Assembly: GCF_003367505.1 (NCBI RefSeq)
Contig: NZ_PXXX01000011.1
Location: 186,001-250,000, forward strand
Reading direction: 5' to 3'
Origin: Lysinibacillus capsici
GTDB taxonomy: Bacteria; Bacillota; Bacilli; Bacillales_A; Planococcaceae
DNA: 64,000 nt
The notes under the pieces are model-generated. The model made no database searches and was not told the DNA's origin. It worked only from the letters and a program-made list of their open reading frames with translations. A program made the translations under genes and the position numbers. Each line of letters starts with the position of its first letter. Position 1 is the stretch's first letter. Shown one piece after another: positions 1 through 9,340 of the stretch.

Positions 1-99
1 TAAAAGTTAAGACAAACATAAAATTTTCAAAAATAATTTAAAAATGGTAAATCCCCATTAATATCCCTTATAATCATATTTAAAGGGGGAAAATTCTAA

Positions 100-1086
100 A
101 TGAAAAAAATAGTTTCATATATTTTATTTGCACTCATTTTAATTTCTACAAATACGGTTAGTGCACAAAGTGTCGTTACTATCACTGGTGGGAAAATGAT
201 TGAAAATCGTACGTTAGTCCCATTACGTTCAATCTTTGAAGAATTAGGAGCAACTGTAATATGGAATCAAAATACAAAAACCATTTCTGCAACTAAAGAT
301 ACAACTAACATTTCATTAAAACTAGGAACGAAAACAGCTATAATAAACGGACAAGCAGTTTCTATCGATGTTCCTGCTCAAATTAGAAATGGCACAACTT
401 TAGTACCTTTAAGATTTATTAGTGAAGCTCTAGGTGCTAACGTTAAATGGGATAATAAAACTTTAACCGCTACAATCGAGCAAAATGATAAGACTATCTC
501 AGTAAAGGTAGAAATCCCCAAACAAGAGGGAAATAGGAATTTTTTGAACATTACGGACGCAGAGATTAAAGAAGCAATTCAAGAAGGGAATAAAGGTGTA
601 TATCACCTCCACGATATAAGAAAAAAATATATAGTTCCTGTAGCATCAGATGGATTTGGACTAAAGTATTATCAACCTATTGTTAATATTAATACTCCAT
701 ATTTAACTGTTCTATCTGTAGCTGCATTAAAAACTAATAAAAATGAAACTTTGTCTTTTTCAGAAGCTAAAAAATGGGTTGATATATATAAGCAATCAAA
801 AAGTATTGATTTTACAATTGAGACATATGGTAATTCAATTGATGTAATATTTAACCCAATAAATATTGTTTTAAAACAAGGAGATAACTATATTTATCCA
901 TCAAGCACTATATCTTTGGGTGTTCAAAGAACAACAAGTTGGCCAAATGATCCATCATATAATGAGAATCATACCTCCTTTTTTCCAACTAATAAAATAG
1001 ATACTAATGAAAATGCAACCCTTATCTTAAAAATGCCAGATAATACATTAATAACGTATAATGTTGTTTTTTCGAATTACAAATAG
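100..1086 (+). CDS. Secreted protein with copper-amine-oxidase-type stalk domain
   Basis: The 328-residue product begins with a clear signal peptide (residues 1-23, MKKIVSYILFALILISTNTV, then SAQS). Residues about 30-125 contain two repeats of the kind ENRTLVPLRSIFEELGA and NGTTLVPLRFISEALGA, the hallmark of the Cu_amine_oxidN1 stalk domain common in Firmicute exoproteins. That domain is a structural module, so no oxidase activity is implied. The remaining 200 residues match no family I recognise and probably form the functional part. The start is supported by AAAGGGGG at 82-89, ten bases before ATG. A terminator follows directly, so the gene is likely monocistronic. Family call is firm for the N-terminal half; the role is unknown. 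Confidence 0.8.
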   Translation: MKKIVSYILFALILISTNTVSAQSVVTITGGKMIENRTLVPLRSIFEELGATVIWNQNTKTISATKDTTNISLKLGTKTAIINGQAVSIDVPAQIRNGTTLVPLRFISEALGANVKWDNKTLTATIEQNDKTISVKVEIPKQEGNRNFLNITDAEIKEAIQEGNKGVYHLHDIRKKYIVPVASDGFGLKYYQPIVNINTPYLTVLSVAALKTNKNETLSFSEAKKWVDIYKQSKSIDFTIETYGNSIDVIFNPINIVLKQGDNYIYPSSTISLGVQRTTSWPNDPSYNENHTSFFPTNKIDTNENATLILKMPDNTLITYNVVFSNYK

Positions 1087-1110
1087 CATTAAAATTTTTG
1101 CAACGAAGGA

Positions 1111-1145
1111 AGGTGTAGCTCCTAAGGCTACATCTTTTTTATTGA
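1111..1145 (+). terminator. Rho-independent terminator of the stalk-domain gene
   Basis: GTGTAGC, a seven-base loop, GCTACAT, then a T-run, 25 bases after the stop codon. Confidence 0.75.
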
Positions 1146-1467
1146 ATTAGTTTGGATAATATGACCATATTTTAGATATTATATTTCCGTATTTTATACG
1201 AAGTATCATTTCTTTGAATCTCTCTTATTCACAAAAAATCCGATATTGTAAGCTTCTCTACTAGTATCCATCCTGTATTAAATACCTTTTTTTGAAAACT
1301 ACTCTATGAGAAAAATTGAGACATATCATTATTCACTAAACAATATTTCAATTCGTATCAGAACACCAGAGTGTTAATTTTTTGTAATTAACTTTGAAAG
1401 TTTTGAGCACCTTTTCACAGGAATACATATGTGTTCTTAAGGTATATTAAATTCTAATATTATAAAT
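1146..1467. other. Gene-free AT-rich stretch
   Basis: No reading frame of coding character was seen on either strand. Together with the recombinase scrap that follows, it forms part of an 840-base region of decayed sequence between two secreted-protein genes. Confidence 0.5.
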
Positions 1468-1469
1468 AG

Positions 1470-1649
1470 ATTTATAATATTAGTTTTTTAAACTATTCAC
1501 ATTTGAATGGTGCCGATATTTATAAAATTATGAAATCACTTGGACATGAGAAGTTTGAAACTACCATTATTTATATGGAAAAGGTTCTGGAGATGGATCA
1601 AAATGCTATTCATGAGTGGGATACTGAAAGTTTCGGCGGTTACATCTAA
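1470..1649 (+). pseudogene. C-terminal scrap of a tyrosine recombinase/integrase
   Basis: The frame ending with TAA at 1647-1649 reads ...NGADIYKIMKSLGHEKFETT, then IIYMEKVLEMDQNAIHEW. SLGHxxxETTxxYxE is the C-terminal signature of tyrosine recombinases: the LGH histidine followed, about ten residues later, by the catalytic tyrosine. The frame is closed by a stop at 1467-1469 and has no start codon or ribosome-binding site, and the other catalytic residues (R, K, HxxR) are absent. It is therefore a relic of a mobile element, not a working integrase. No element ends could be recognised nearby. Confidence 0.7.
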
Positions 1650-1905
1650 TATAAAAGATATTGATAAGTAATGTAGCAACTACAATTACTCCCCTATCAC
1701 ATTGTTATAGACACATGCTGGCAATCAGCATTTCAGAAGCTGCAGTGTAACCTTTGGAATCGAAAGTTTTGGTCGAGTTTAATGATTCATTACATGGGTA
1801 CTACTTGGTTTTTCTGAAGGGGCATTTAATTAATAATTATCTATTTTGGAAAATAGTGTTAAACATCCAATTTATTATCCGATAATTATAATGTGTTACA
1901 AATAA
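1650..1905. other. Gene-free stretch before the YolA-like gene
   Basis: Short frames interrupted by stops and no ribosome-binding site with a usable start. Probably decayed sequence plus the leader of the gene starting at 1926. Confidence 0.4.
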
Positions 1906-1925
1906 TGTAAAAGGAGAAGTTGTAT

Positions 1926-2540
1926 ATGAAGAAATATTTACTAACTGTAGGAATTTTAGCAAGCGGTTTGCTGGGGCTAAATACAGCTGAGGCTTCAGAG
2001 ATAGAAAAAGATCAGATTGCTGTAGATCCATTAATTGAAGATTTAAAAACAAAACATCCTGATTGGACTGTTACATTAGTTACTTCAGATGAGGCTGCTA
2101 AAATTAAAGAGGAATTAAAAAACAGTCAAAATAGTCCCGTTCTAAGAGGTCCAGCACCACCTTTAACATCTGTTTATATTGACAAAGTAGTATCTCAAGT
2201 TGGAACAAGCAATCAAGTAACTGAGGATATTGGCATGCAGCAAACTTCTCATGCAGTTTCAGGAACTGTTACTGTAGCAGTTATGGAAGTTGGCTATGGA
2301 AGTGAAAATCAATGGTTAGATGATGAGCGTATTACATATCAAAATCGTGATTATAAACTTAATGAAGCTGCTATAGATTTTAATAATGACAAAATTATAG
2401 ATGCGTTCTATCATACAGTAACTTTTAATTCAGACTTAAAAATTTCAAGTGGGGCTTCTGCTTTATATAAGTTTAGATCAACTTCACAAAATTCCCCTTG
2501 GAATACCATTGAAAGAACGATAAATATTCCACATTTATAA
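1926..2540 (+). CDS. Secreted YolA/DUF4879-like protein
   Basis: The 204-residue product starts with a signal peptide (MKKYLLTVGILASGLLGLNT, then AEA|S). ATG at 1926 is chosen because AAGGAG at 1911-1916 lies nine bases upstream; an in-frame TTG at 1920 is too close. The mature part contains APPLTSVYIDKV near residue 75 and VAVMEVGYGSENQWLDDE near residue 115. That arrangement (PAPPLT..., then a VEVGYG-type strand, then aspartate-rich DFNNDKIIDAF) resembles Bacillus YolA and the DUF4879 family as I remember it. DFNNDKIID resembles a calcium-binding DxNxDxxxD loop. Function is unknown. The family call is moderate and from memory of the motif. Confidence 0.6.
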   Translation: MKKYLLTVGILASGLLGLNTAEASEIEKDQIAVDPLIEDLKTKHPDWTVTLVTSDEAAKIKEELKNSQNSPVLRGPAPPLTSVYIDKVVSQVGTSNQVTEDIGMQQTSHAVSGTVTVAVMEVGYGSENQWLDDERITYQNRDYKLNEAAIDFNNDKIIDAFYHTVTFNSDLKISSGASALYKFRSTSQNSPWNTIERTINIPHL

Positions 2541-2552
2541 TGTAGGAATACT

Positions 2553-2916
2553 ATGAAGAGAGGTGTATTTAAAGATGGTTTCTATGGAAGATATGAGTAT
2601 AAGGTTAACTATCCTTCAAGGAGCTTACGGATATAAAGGTTTTACTGAACAAACGGGCGAGAATATGTATAAAACTGATTTGAAAGCTTTTCAAGAAACT
2701 ATAGAAAATGCAAAAGAACCGATTGATACTAGTAAAGTTTCAAAGTTATCTTCTGATCAAATTAAAGTGCTACAAGGTGCTCCAAGTGGTAGTTGGTTGA
2801 TTCCTTTACTAAACAAAATGGGACAATTAGGGATGATGGATTTGCGTGATGGACTAGTTAACCCTAAAATATTCCAATATACCTCGACAATGAGTGCTTA
2901 TAAAAGATCCATTTAA
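2553..2916 (+). pseudogene. Unknown ORF downstream of the YolA-like gene, probably frameshifted
   Basis: A 117-residue open frame ends at 2916 (residues such as GYKGFTEQTGENMYKTDLKA and SSDQIKVLQGAPSGSWLIPL). It has no convincing start: GTG at 2563 lacks spacing and ATG at 2575 has only a weak AAGAGAGG. A second frame beginning ATG at 2553 reads MKRGVFKDGFYGRYEYKVNY and stops after 27 codons at the point where the longer frame becomes protein-like. The simplest reading is one gene broken by a frameshift near 2600-2635. I recognise no family. It could alternatively be an intact short gene starting at 2575. Confidence 0.4.
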
Positions 2917-2927
2917 GCTAAGTAATA

Positions 2928-2977
2928 TAAAAGGCATTAACGAAAAGGATTTCTCCTTTCTTGTTAATGCCTTTTAG
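2928..2977 (+). terminator. Strong terminator-like hairpin
   Basis: Perfect 12-bp arms AAAGGCATTAAC (2930-2941) and GTTAATGCCTTT (2963-2974). It closes the unit of secreted and unknown genes. Confidence 0.75.
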
Positions 2978-3071
2978 GCAAAGACACTATTTTAGTTTTC
3001 CGAGAAAGCGCTCGATTTTTGAAAATCGTTATTGGATTAGAAACCCTACACTTATTTTTATTAGGCTTTAG

Positions 3072-3281
3072 GCTTCAATATTTACGTCGGTAAGAGCAGT
3101 TTTTGATATTACTGGAATAAACATTGCGACATATTGTGGTATAGAAAGTTTAAGTGGTCAAGAATATTTAGCTATTATTTCCAATTCACAAGAAAATACA
3201 ACCGTTCTTTTAGTTGGAGAAGATAATGGAGATGTCTGTGAAAATAAACAGGAAAATGAAAAAGCATGTTTTAATATATGA
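3072..3281 (+). pseudogene. Short coding-like remnant of unknown family
   Basis: A frame ending TGA at 3279-3281 reads SVRAVFDITGINIATYCGIE and continues for about 70 codons with good coding character (LLVGEDNGDVCENKQENE). There is no ATG, GTG or TTG with a ribosome-binding site, and an in-frame stop precedes it. It looks like the 3' part of a small gene whose start has been lost. An inverted repeat, AGCATGTTTT (3263-3272) with AAAACATGCT (3288-3297), straddles its stop and may be its terminator. Confidence 0.35.
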
Positions 3282-3392
3282 TTAATCAAAACATGCTCAT
3301 TATATATTTTAGGGAATCAAAGCGTTTAATGGCGGAATAAACCAGGAAATCTCTCAGCCAATTCCTATGGATGGGGACAACCCCTTAATCCT

Positions 3393-4238
3393 TTAACTGA
3401 TAGAAAACCTGTTTAATTTTGCCTCTGTGCCAAGTATAGCAGTATTAAGCGCATTCCCTAGGCTATCTTGTCCCCTTCTGAAATAGAGACTGCGTAAAAA
3501 ATTCTTGCTGTTCACACGAGCAATCACCTGACTGCGATGTCTCGGCAAATTGCAGCATTGCGCTAAGCAGCTAATCCAATCAGCAATTTCTTGATGTGGA
3601 AGTAATTCTTTGTGAATCATCGTATCCACGATATTGACTAATCGCTCATCATCCTCATCACTAAAAATATGTATTCCATTATGTAGCTTGCCAGAAATAG
3701 CGACAAGAACCTCACGCAGCATTGCAACGCTGCTCTCCTCGCACTGCACCAACTCAACAAAAACATCTGCACCGTGAGACGCGCTGTGAGCCCAGCCTCC
3801 TACTGAAAGGTAACCCCGCAGATCTTTTTCTTCTTTGTAATAACGTAACATTACTTGCATTAATTGCTCAATTTCTTCTTGATTTAAAAATGGATTCTTT
3901 CTGTGGTGTTGTATAATCAAAGCGATAGGCAAGGCAGAAAACGTCCTTGTAAAAACTGATTGATCATCCTCGCTGCCAATATTATAGAACAAATGGTTCT
4001 CATCAGTCAGAATAGTTAAGAGACTACGCAACTCCTCTTCACTGAACCTATTCTCTTCCTTAATCCACATATAAAACATCGGATAAATCAAATTATCCCG
4101 CAATTCTGGCTGAGGGTCGCCAATATATTGGAGTAACAAAGGTAAGAAATCTTGATGCTGCTCACCTTCGCCTAACTGATACTCATTCTCCTCAATTCTT
4201 TGTAAATCTTCCATAAGTTTTAACCTTATATCGCTCAC
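3393..4238 (-). CDS. DUF2785 family protein
   Basis: The 281-residue soluble protein is rich in leucine and acidic residues and has no signal peptide. Its layout (YIGDPQPELRDNLIYPMFYM, RTFSALPIALIIQHHRKNPF, LRGYLSVGGWAHSASHGADV) matches the DUF2785 family of Bacillales; its function is not known. GTG at 4238 overlaps the TGA of the upstream hydrolase (GTGA), so the two were translationally coupled. The conserved GWAHSASHGAD segment is the part most likely to be an active or binding site. The upstream partner is now frameshifted, which may reduce expression of this gene. Confidence 0.75.
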   Translation of the reverse strand: MSDIRLKLMEDLQRIEENEYQLGEGEQHQDFLPLLLQYIGDPQPELRDNLIYPMFYMWIKEENRFSEEELRSLLTILTDENHLFYNIGSEDDQSVFTRTFSALPIALIIQHHRKNPFLNQEEIEQLMQVMLRYYKEEKDLRGYLSVGGWAHSASHGADVFVELVQCEESSVAMLREVLVAISGKLHNGIHIFSDEDDERLVNIVDTMIHKELLPHQEIADWISCLAQCCNLPRHRSQVIARVNSKNFLRSLYFRRGQDSLGNALNTAILGTEAKLNRFSIS

Positions 4239-4989
4239 TTTCCCATCCCCTTTAACATGAATAAAATCTCTTCTATTACAATATCAGGCTCATCATGGTG
4301 TATATAATGTCCACTACGATTAGCAATCCGGAACTTACTTGACGTTGACAGCCGTTGGAATTCTGCTTGTAGACTTTGTTCAATTTTTAATATTTCTAGA
4401 GAGGGCCATCCATCTTCATAATTATCGGGTAAACCTCTTGTAATAATTGAGAGAGGGATGTCACTTTCTTTTGAATAATCAGCAATTTGCTTATAACTCT
4501 GTATTTTATCAATTTTCTCACTATTCAACATAGGATTCTCGAAATATTCCCTATTTCCTGCAAGTAGATTTTCTGGTAGAACCTTTTCATAGGCAAGTTC
4601 TTTGTATTCCGGTGCAGCGTCAACCAAAACCATACCACAGATGTCCTGCGGATAAAGACTGGTATACAATCTGGCGACCAAACCACCAAAGGAATGGCCT
4701 ACTAATATATAAGGCTTTCCACGTCAAGCACTTGCACCAATTCGAAGAGCTCCTCAACAAGATCACAGCAAGTTCGCGAGACAGCTACGTCCTGACTCCT
4801 GCCAATACTTGCCCTGTCATAGGACAAGGTAGATGTTTCATCCGATATTCGGTCTTGTACTTTTTTCCATGTTTCATGGCTATCGCCTAACCCTGCAATA
4901 AAGATTACGCTGGGTGTATTTTTACGATATTTATTGAACAGTATACGCCTATCATAAACATTGATTAACTTTTTATGTTGTATCGTCAC
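4235..4989 (-). pseudogene. Alpha/beta hydrolase broken by a one-base deletion
   Basis: The first frame (4989 down to about 4715) encodes residues typical of an alpha/beta hydrolase: VIFIAGLGDSHETWKKVQ with the oxyanion region, then TLSYDRASIGRS. It ends in VESLIY followed by two stops. One frame over, the sequence resumes without loss: KPYILVGHSFGGLVARLYTS, the nucleophile elbow GHSFGG, then VLVDAAPEY and, near the end, the catalytic-histidine segment NRSGHYIHHDEP. Adding one A in the run at about 4718-4721 would restore ...DVEKPYILVGHS. This is either a true recent mutation or a read error in a short A-run. The stop overlaps the DUF2785 start. Confidence 0.8.
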
Positions 4990-5318
4990 TTTTAATCACC
5001 TAATTAAATTATAAGCTTTACATTATTCTTTCTACAATATAAATAAAGGACCTTTTATGTAACGCAGTAAAAATTTGCTAAAGTCCTCTGTTAGTTCAAG
5101 TGAGAAACTTCACCTTCTTACTCAATTTCCAACAATATCTAATTTATCGAAAACACTTCTCAACAATCTGGTCCTTTAGATAAAGAGAGACGCATTCCTT
5201 ACTAAAGAAATGCGCCCAATTATGGAATATAGTTATTGCTACTTTCAATAGTAATCTAGATGTTTGAAATCCATTAATTTGCGACATTCAGACGATTCGA
5301 GACAGGTAACTATCCGAA
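4990..5318. repeat. Gene-free region with one copy of the dispersed CAACAATCTGG repeat
   Basis: Between the hydrolase pseudogene and the micro-ORF. Positions about 5155-5225 carry CTCAACAATCTGGTCCTTTA, then GACGCATTCC...GAAATGCGCCCAATTATGGA, one copy of an imperfect intergenic repeat also seen near 10.0, 13.87, 14.75, 47.07 and 48.62 kb. Confidence 0.45.
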
Positions 5319-5462
5319 TTAACAAATCTCGATGCGTCTGACATCACAATTCTCATTTTTTGTAAGTTCATAATGAATAAAAAATGGCGTAACTCCATCA
5401 ATAATAATATATACTTCTTCCCTAGAGTATTGATCGTATAATTTTAAGGGCTTTATCGACAA
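5319..5462 (-). CDS. 47-residue micro-ORF with a strong ribosome-binding site
   Basis: On the minus strand GGAGGTG (5469-5475) precedes a TTG start at 5462 by six bases. The product begins MSIKPLKLYDQYSREEVYII and ends CDVRRIEIC. YDQYSREEVY recalls the short leader of some restriction-nuclease C-terminal domains (KYSREEV), but nothing else of such a domain is present, so this is no more than a resemblance. It lies 55 bases downstream of the SLH-protein gene and may be co-transcribed with it. Coding status rests on the ribosome-binding site and an uninterrupted frame; TTG is its only suitable start. Confidence 0.4.
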   Translation of the reverse strand: MSIKPLKLYDQYSREEVYIIIDGVTPFFIHYELTKNENCDVRRIEIC

Positions 5463-5517
5463 TTATTCACCTCCAAACCTATATAGCTTCAATGTTCCGC
5501 CGAATTATATTTCTTGT

Positions 5518-8500
5518 TTATTTTTTTATCGTTTGTGCTGTTACAGCTGCTTCAATTTCTCTGATTGCCCAATGTGTTGAAGGTACGTCTTTAAACGAAG
5601 ACGTTGTAATTCGATCTAGAGCTGGTCGCTCGAATAATTGGTTGAGCACTTTCACTGCCTGTGCACGTGTTAATGTATCGTTCGGATTAAACGTAGATGC
5701 ACTTGTTCCGCCCATAATTCCTAAAGCACTTACCTTTTCAATTGCGCTGACTGCCCAATGATTTAGTGAAACATCTGTAAATGTTTTACCGTTATTTGAT
5801 GCCTGACAGAAAAATTTTGTGGAGTCTTGTGTACATACAGTTTCAATCCAATGTGCCGCTACAACTGCCATTTGTGCTCTTGTAATCGTCCCATTTGGAT
5901 TAAATGTTGTATCCGTTATACCGTTAAATAAACCAATTTCTTTCACTAATTCAATCGCATCTTTAGAAGGATGATTCTTTGTATCTTTAAAAGTTGCACT
6001 TGCCGTTGGTATGTCACCATTCGTTAAAAAACGTGCTAACATTGTTGCCATTTGTGCACGTGTAACCGAAGCATTTGGTTTAAATGTGCCATCTGGGAAA
6101 CCTTGAATATATGGTGCTATTTGCTCTACTTCTTCCTCAGCTTCTTGAACTTCTGAAGTATATACTAAGCTATATGTTGAGAAGTGATCAACTTCAAACT
6201 GGAAACCTTTCACCCCAGGTACAAACTCCACTATACGCCCATGTTTTACTTCCGTTGTTTCGTCACTATGCTCAACATAGATAAGTAGTGAGGCAATTTG
6301 ATTTTCTGTTAACTCAGACGAAATCGGTAACGTAATCATTACTGGGCGATTTTGTAGATTCGTTTCGATTCTTACGGGTGTACCTAGTAATGAAATTATC
6401 GCTCTATCTGGCATTGCTTTCTGGATTTGTTCATTGTTTAGGGCATTCGTATGAATCATATCCTGTTGTGGTCCCTTGACAGGAGCTAGATGGAAGTACA
6501 CATCCTCTGTCACGCCATCGAATGATTTAAAAGGAATCCTCATTTGTGCTAACTCTGTTTGTATGAAAAGATCCGTATTTTGATTGTATAAAAACAATCC
6601 TGCGTTTCTAAAAAGATTCAAATAAGCCTTTGCAGTTGCTGTTTCTGCTGGGTACACGAGACGAATTGTTCGTGCATCTTGATTAGTCATTTGTTGTACT
6701 AGCATTTGGACATGATTCAATGATACGTCTGCTCGATACTTCACGATACCTTGTTCAACAGTACGAATAATGTCTATTGCACCTGAAGGCTTTGGTTCCA
6801 CTGGATTTACAGGCTGTGGTACCGATGGCGGAACTGGTGTAGGCTTTTTCACCGTAATTGTTGCTGTGTCGGATGAGCTACCATAGGTTGCCGTTACCGT
6901 CACGGTCCCTGGAGCAACCGCTGTTAGTTTGTTGTTTTGTATTGTGGCAATGGATGAATCGCTAACAGTAAATGTTGTATTTCCTGTTTGGTCTTTACTT
7001 ATCCCATTGGACAGATTTTCTACTAACCGGAAGTTTTGCGTATCCCCTACTGTTAATTGACCTGTTTTTGGTGATAGAACAATGCCTGTTGTTGTGACAG
7101 GTGGTGTATTCACCGTAATCGTTGCTGTGTCGGTTAAACTACCATAGGTTGCCGTTACCGTCACGGTCCCTGGAGCAACCGCTGTTAGTTTGTTGTTTTG
7201 TATCGTGGCAATGGATGAATCGCTAACAGTAAATGTTGTATTTACCGTTTGATCTTGATTGCTCCCATCGGACAGGTTTTCTACCAACTGGAAGTCTTGT
7301 GTATCCCCTACTGTTAATTGACCAGTTTTTGGTGATAGAACAACGCCTGTTGTTGTGACAGGTGGTGTATTCACCGTAATCGTTGCTGTGTCGGTTAAAC
7401 TACCATAGGTTGCCGTTACCGTCACGGTCCCTGGAGCAACCGCTGTTAGTTTGTTGTTTTGTATCGTGGCAATAGATGAATCGCTAACAGTAAATGTTGT
7501 ATTTACTGTTTGATCTTGATTGCTCCCATCCGACAGGTTTTCTACCAACTGGAAGAATTGTGTATCCCCTACTGTTAATTGACCTGTTTTTGGTGATAGA
7601 ACAATGCCTGTTGTTGTGACAGGTGGTGTATTCACCGTAATAGTAGCAACCGTTTCGTTGCCAGCAATATCGCGTGCATATACGGAATATATATCATTCT
7701 TGGTTACTTCGAACTCTAGTGCATCAACAATGTTCGCTCCTCCACCTGAAGCGAAGAAAGCCGTTTGTTGCTCTCCCTCTGCCCATCGAAGAGCAGTCAA
7801 TGCATTGCCTTGAGCTGTTCCTTCCGTTTCAACTTCAATCTTGACTATTACCGTATTATTTGTGGGTAGTACAGGGAACGACGTTAATGTCAATTTTGGT
7901 GTTTGCTTAAACAAATTAGAGACCGTTATTGTAGATAGCCTAAAATTCCCTGCAGTATCCTCTACATAAACTGTATATACTCCATTTCTAGCAGCAAAAA
8001 ATTGATTAGTGAAGGGGGTTCCTTCCCCTGTTTGAAAGTAGGATGAATTTTTCAATCCTTCAGCCCAAAGTTGCTTACTAATTGCTACATTGTCCACCGC
8101 TATAGCATTTATTTCAATATCCTTATTAGTAGGAGCAGTAGTGCTTTCTGTGAGCGAAACATCTGGTACTATACGATCGATATTGGACACAATTACTGAT
8201 AGTAGTGTTTCGTTCCCAGCATTATCTCTAGCATAGATCGTGTACTGTCCATTTTCGTTTGCTGTAAAGCTATTCGTAAATTCCGTACCACCTGTTGTGA
8301 AGTAACTCTTAGATTGAGTGCCTTCTGCCCATTTAAGTAACTTCACTCCACTAATCGTATCAGTTGCATTAATCTGTACTGTTACATTTTGATTAGTTGC
8401 TTCATTTGGCGTCAGTGTATACAAAAGGTTTGGGTTGGTGTTGTCGTATATAACTGATGAGCCATCTGTTGTGGTCGTAATTTCAGTGCTTGGAGCTCCT

Positions 8501-9327
8501 TTATCTGAGAATACAACAGCAGAAACTGATAAATTTCCTTGGTCAACAGCATCAGTTAGCTCAAGAGAAGCGGACCAGTCAGTACCATTTCCTACAGGTG
8601 TTAGCTCTACTCCAGCAATCTTCAAAACAGGGGCAGCAATAGCAAGATTTGTTTGTACGGTAATCGTTACCTTATCTCCCTTTTTGGCATACACAGCATG
8701 TCCACCATTAGATGAAATTTTTAGCGACTTAACTATTGGAGTAGTACGATTAACAGTATAATTAGTAAAGGCATGATTAATTGTCTTTGTCCAACCATCG
8801 CTAAAGTCAACAAGTGTAGCCCACATTGAATTTGTTGGAATGTTTAAGGCATTAGTTGTGGTTTGTATATCGATTCCATTAACTGAATACTGAAAGGCTG
8901 TATTTCCAATTGCGTATTGATTTGTGCCTTCAATTTGAAAAGAATTTATCGTTGCCCAAGTAGCAGTTGCAGGAATGCTCATTGCATTGTTCGTTTGAGC
9001 AATTTTACCGAAATTGCTATAAGTAAACTCTTCATTCCAACTATTACGGTTCCAACCAGCATCGAAAAAGTTCGAGGGTGTAACCCAGTCAGCATTAGTA
9101 GGCGGTGTAGAACTTTGCTGTACTACACCATTAAGGCTAAAAGTGTATTCTGTTACTGTACCTGTGTAAGTATTATTGGTGATTGTCTGGTAACTCCCCA
9201 TAACTTGTCCCTCTATGGTAGCTGCGGCACTAACCTGAGTTGGGTTTGTAAACGTTACAAACGATCCTATCATTGGCATAAGCAATATTACTATTGCCAA
9301 AGTGGAGAAAACCCCTCTTTTTTTCAT
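5518..9327 (-). CDS. S-layer-type surface protein with Ig-like repeats and three SLH domains
   Basis: The 1269-residue exported protein has a signal peptide (MKKRGVFSTLAIVILLMPMI, cleavage near VSAA|A). Residues about 55-190 hold repeated ...IPTNSMWATLVDFSDGW-type segments. Residues about 290-570 hold three bacterial Ig-like units, each with a WAEG motif and a Y(S/T)VYARDxAGNET strand. Residues about 570-830 hold three nearly identical Big_2-type domains (SPKTGQLTVGDTQ...APGTVTVTATYG). After a proline-rich linker and a ZU5-like stretch come three C-terminal SLH domains (residues about 1070-1269) with TRAQM signatures, which bind secondary cell-wall polymer. GGAAAG lies upstream of ATG 9327. 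Role is inferred as cell-surface adhesion or S-layer-associated structure; no catalytic domain was seen. Confidence 0.9.
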   Translation of the reverse strand: MKKRGVFSTLAIVILLMPMIGSFVTFTNPTQVSAAATIEGQVMGSYQTITNNTYTGTVTEYTFSLNGVVQQSSTPPTNADWVTPSNFFDAGWNRNSWNEEFTYSNFGKIAQTNNAMSIPATATWATINSFQIEGTNQYAIGNTAFQYSVNGIDIQTTTNALNIPTNSMWATLVDFSDGWTKTINHAFTNYTVNRTTPIVKSLKISSNGGHAVYAKKGDKVTITVQTNLAIAAPVLKIAGVELTPVGNGTDWSASLELTDAVDQGNLSVSAVVFSDKGAPSTEITTTTDGSSVIYDNTNPNLLYTLTPNEATNQNVTVQINATDTISGVKLLKWAEGTQSKSYFTTGGTEFTNSFTANENGQYTIYARDNAGNETLLSVIVSNIDRIVPDVSLTESTTAPTNKDIEINAIAVDNVAISKQLWAEGLKNSSYFQTGEGTPFTNQFFAARNGVYTVYVEDTAGNFRLSTITVSNLFKQTPKLTLTSFPVLPTNNTVIVKIEVETEGTAQGNALTALRWAEGEQQTAFFASGGGANIVDALEFEVTKNDIYSVYARDIAGNETVATITVNTPPVTTTGIVLSPKTGQLTVGDTQFFQLVENLSDGSNQDQTVNTTFTVSDSSIATIQNNKLTAVAPGTVTVTATYGSLTDTATITVNTPPVTTTGVVLSPKTGQLTVGDTQDFQLVENLSDGSNQDQTVNTTFTVSDSSIATIQNNKLTAVAPGTVTVTATYGSLTDTATITVNTPPVTTTGIVLSPKTGQLTVGDTQNFRLVENLSNGISKDQTGNTTFTVSDSSIATIQNNKLTAVAPGTVTVTATYGSSSDTATITVKKPTPVPPSVPQPVNPVEPKPSGAIDIIRTVEQGIVKYRADVSLNHVQMLVQQMTNQDARTIRLVYPAETATAKAYLNLFRNAGLFLYNQNTDLFIQTELAQMRIPFKSFDGVTEDVYFHLAPVKGPQQDMIHTNALNNEQIQKAMPDRAIISLLGTPVRIETNLQNRPVMITLPISSELTENQIASLLIYVEHSDETTEVKHGRIVEFVPGVKGFQFEVDHFSTYSLVYTSEVQEAEEEVEQIAPYIQGFPDGTFKPNASVTRAQMATMLARFLTNGDIPTASATFKDTKNHPSKDAIELVKEIGLFNGITDTTFNPNGTITRAQMAVVAAHWIETVCTQDSTKFFCQASNNGKTFTDVSLNHWAVSAIEKVSALGIMGGTSASTFNPNDTLTRAQAVKVLNQLFERPALDRITTSSFKDVPSTHWAIREIEAAVTAQTIKK
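6851..7633 (-). repeat. Three tandem 261-bp repeats inside the SLH gene
   Basis: The unit beginning ACCGTAAT recurs at 6851, 7112 and 7373, with a partial boundary again at 7634; every step is exactly 261 bases (87 codons). Copies differ at few positions and encode Big_2 Ig-like domains. The low divergence points to recent unequal recombination or gene conversion. Confidence 0.9.
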
Positions 9328-9340
9328 TTGAACTTTCCTT

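Noticed and set aside
6851..7633. CRISPR-like array
   Set aside because: The 261-bp period is far too long, has no spacers, and encodes Ig-like domains in frame.
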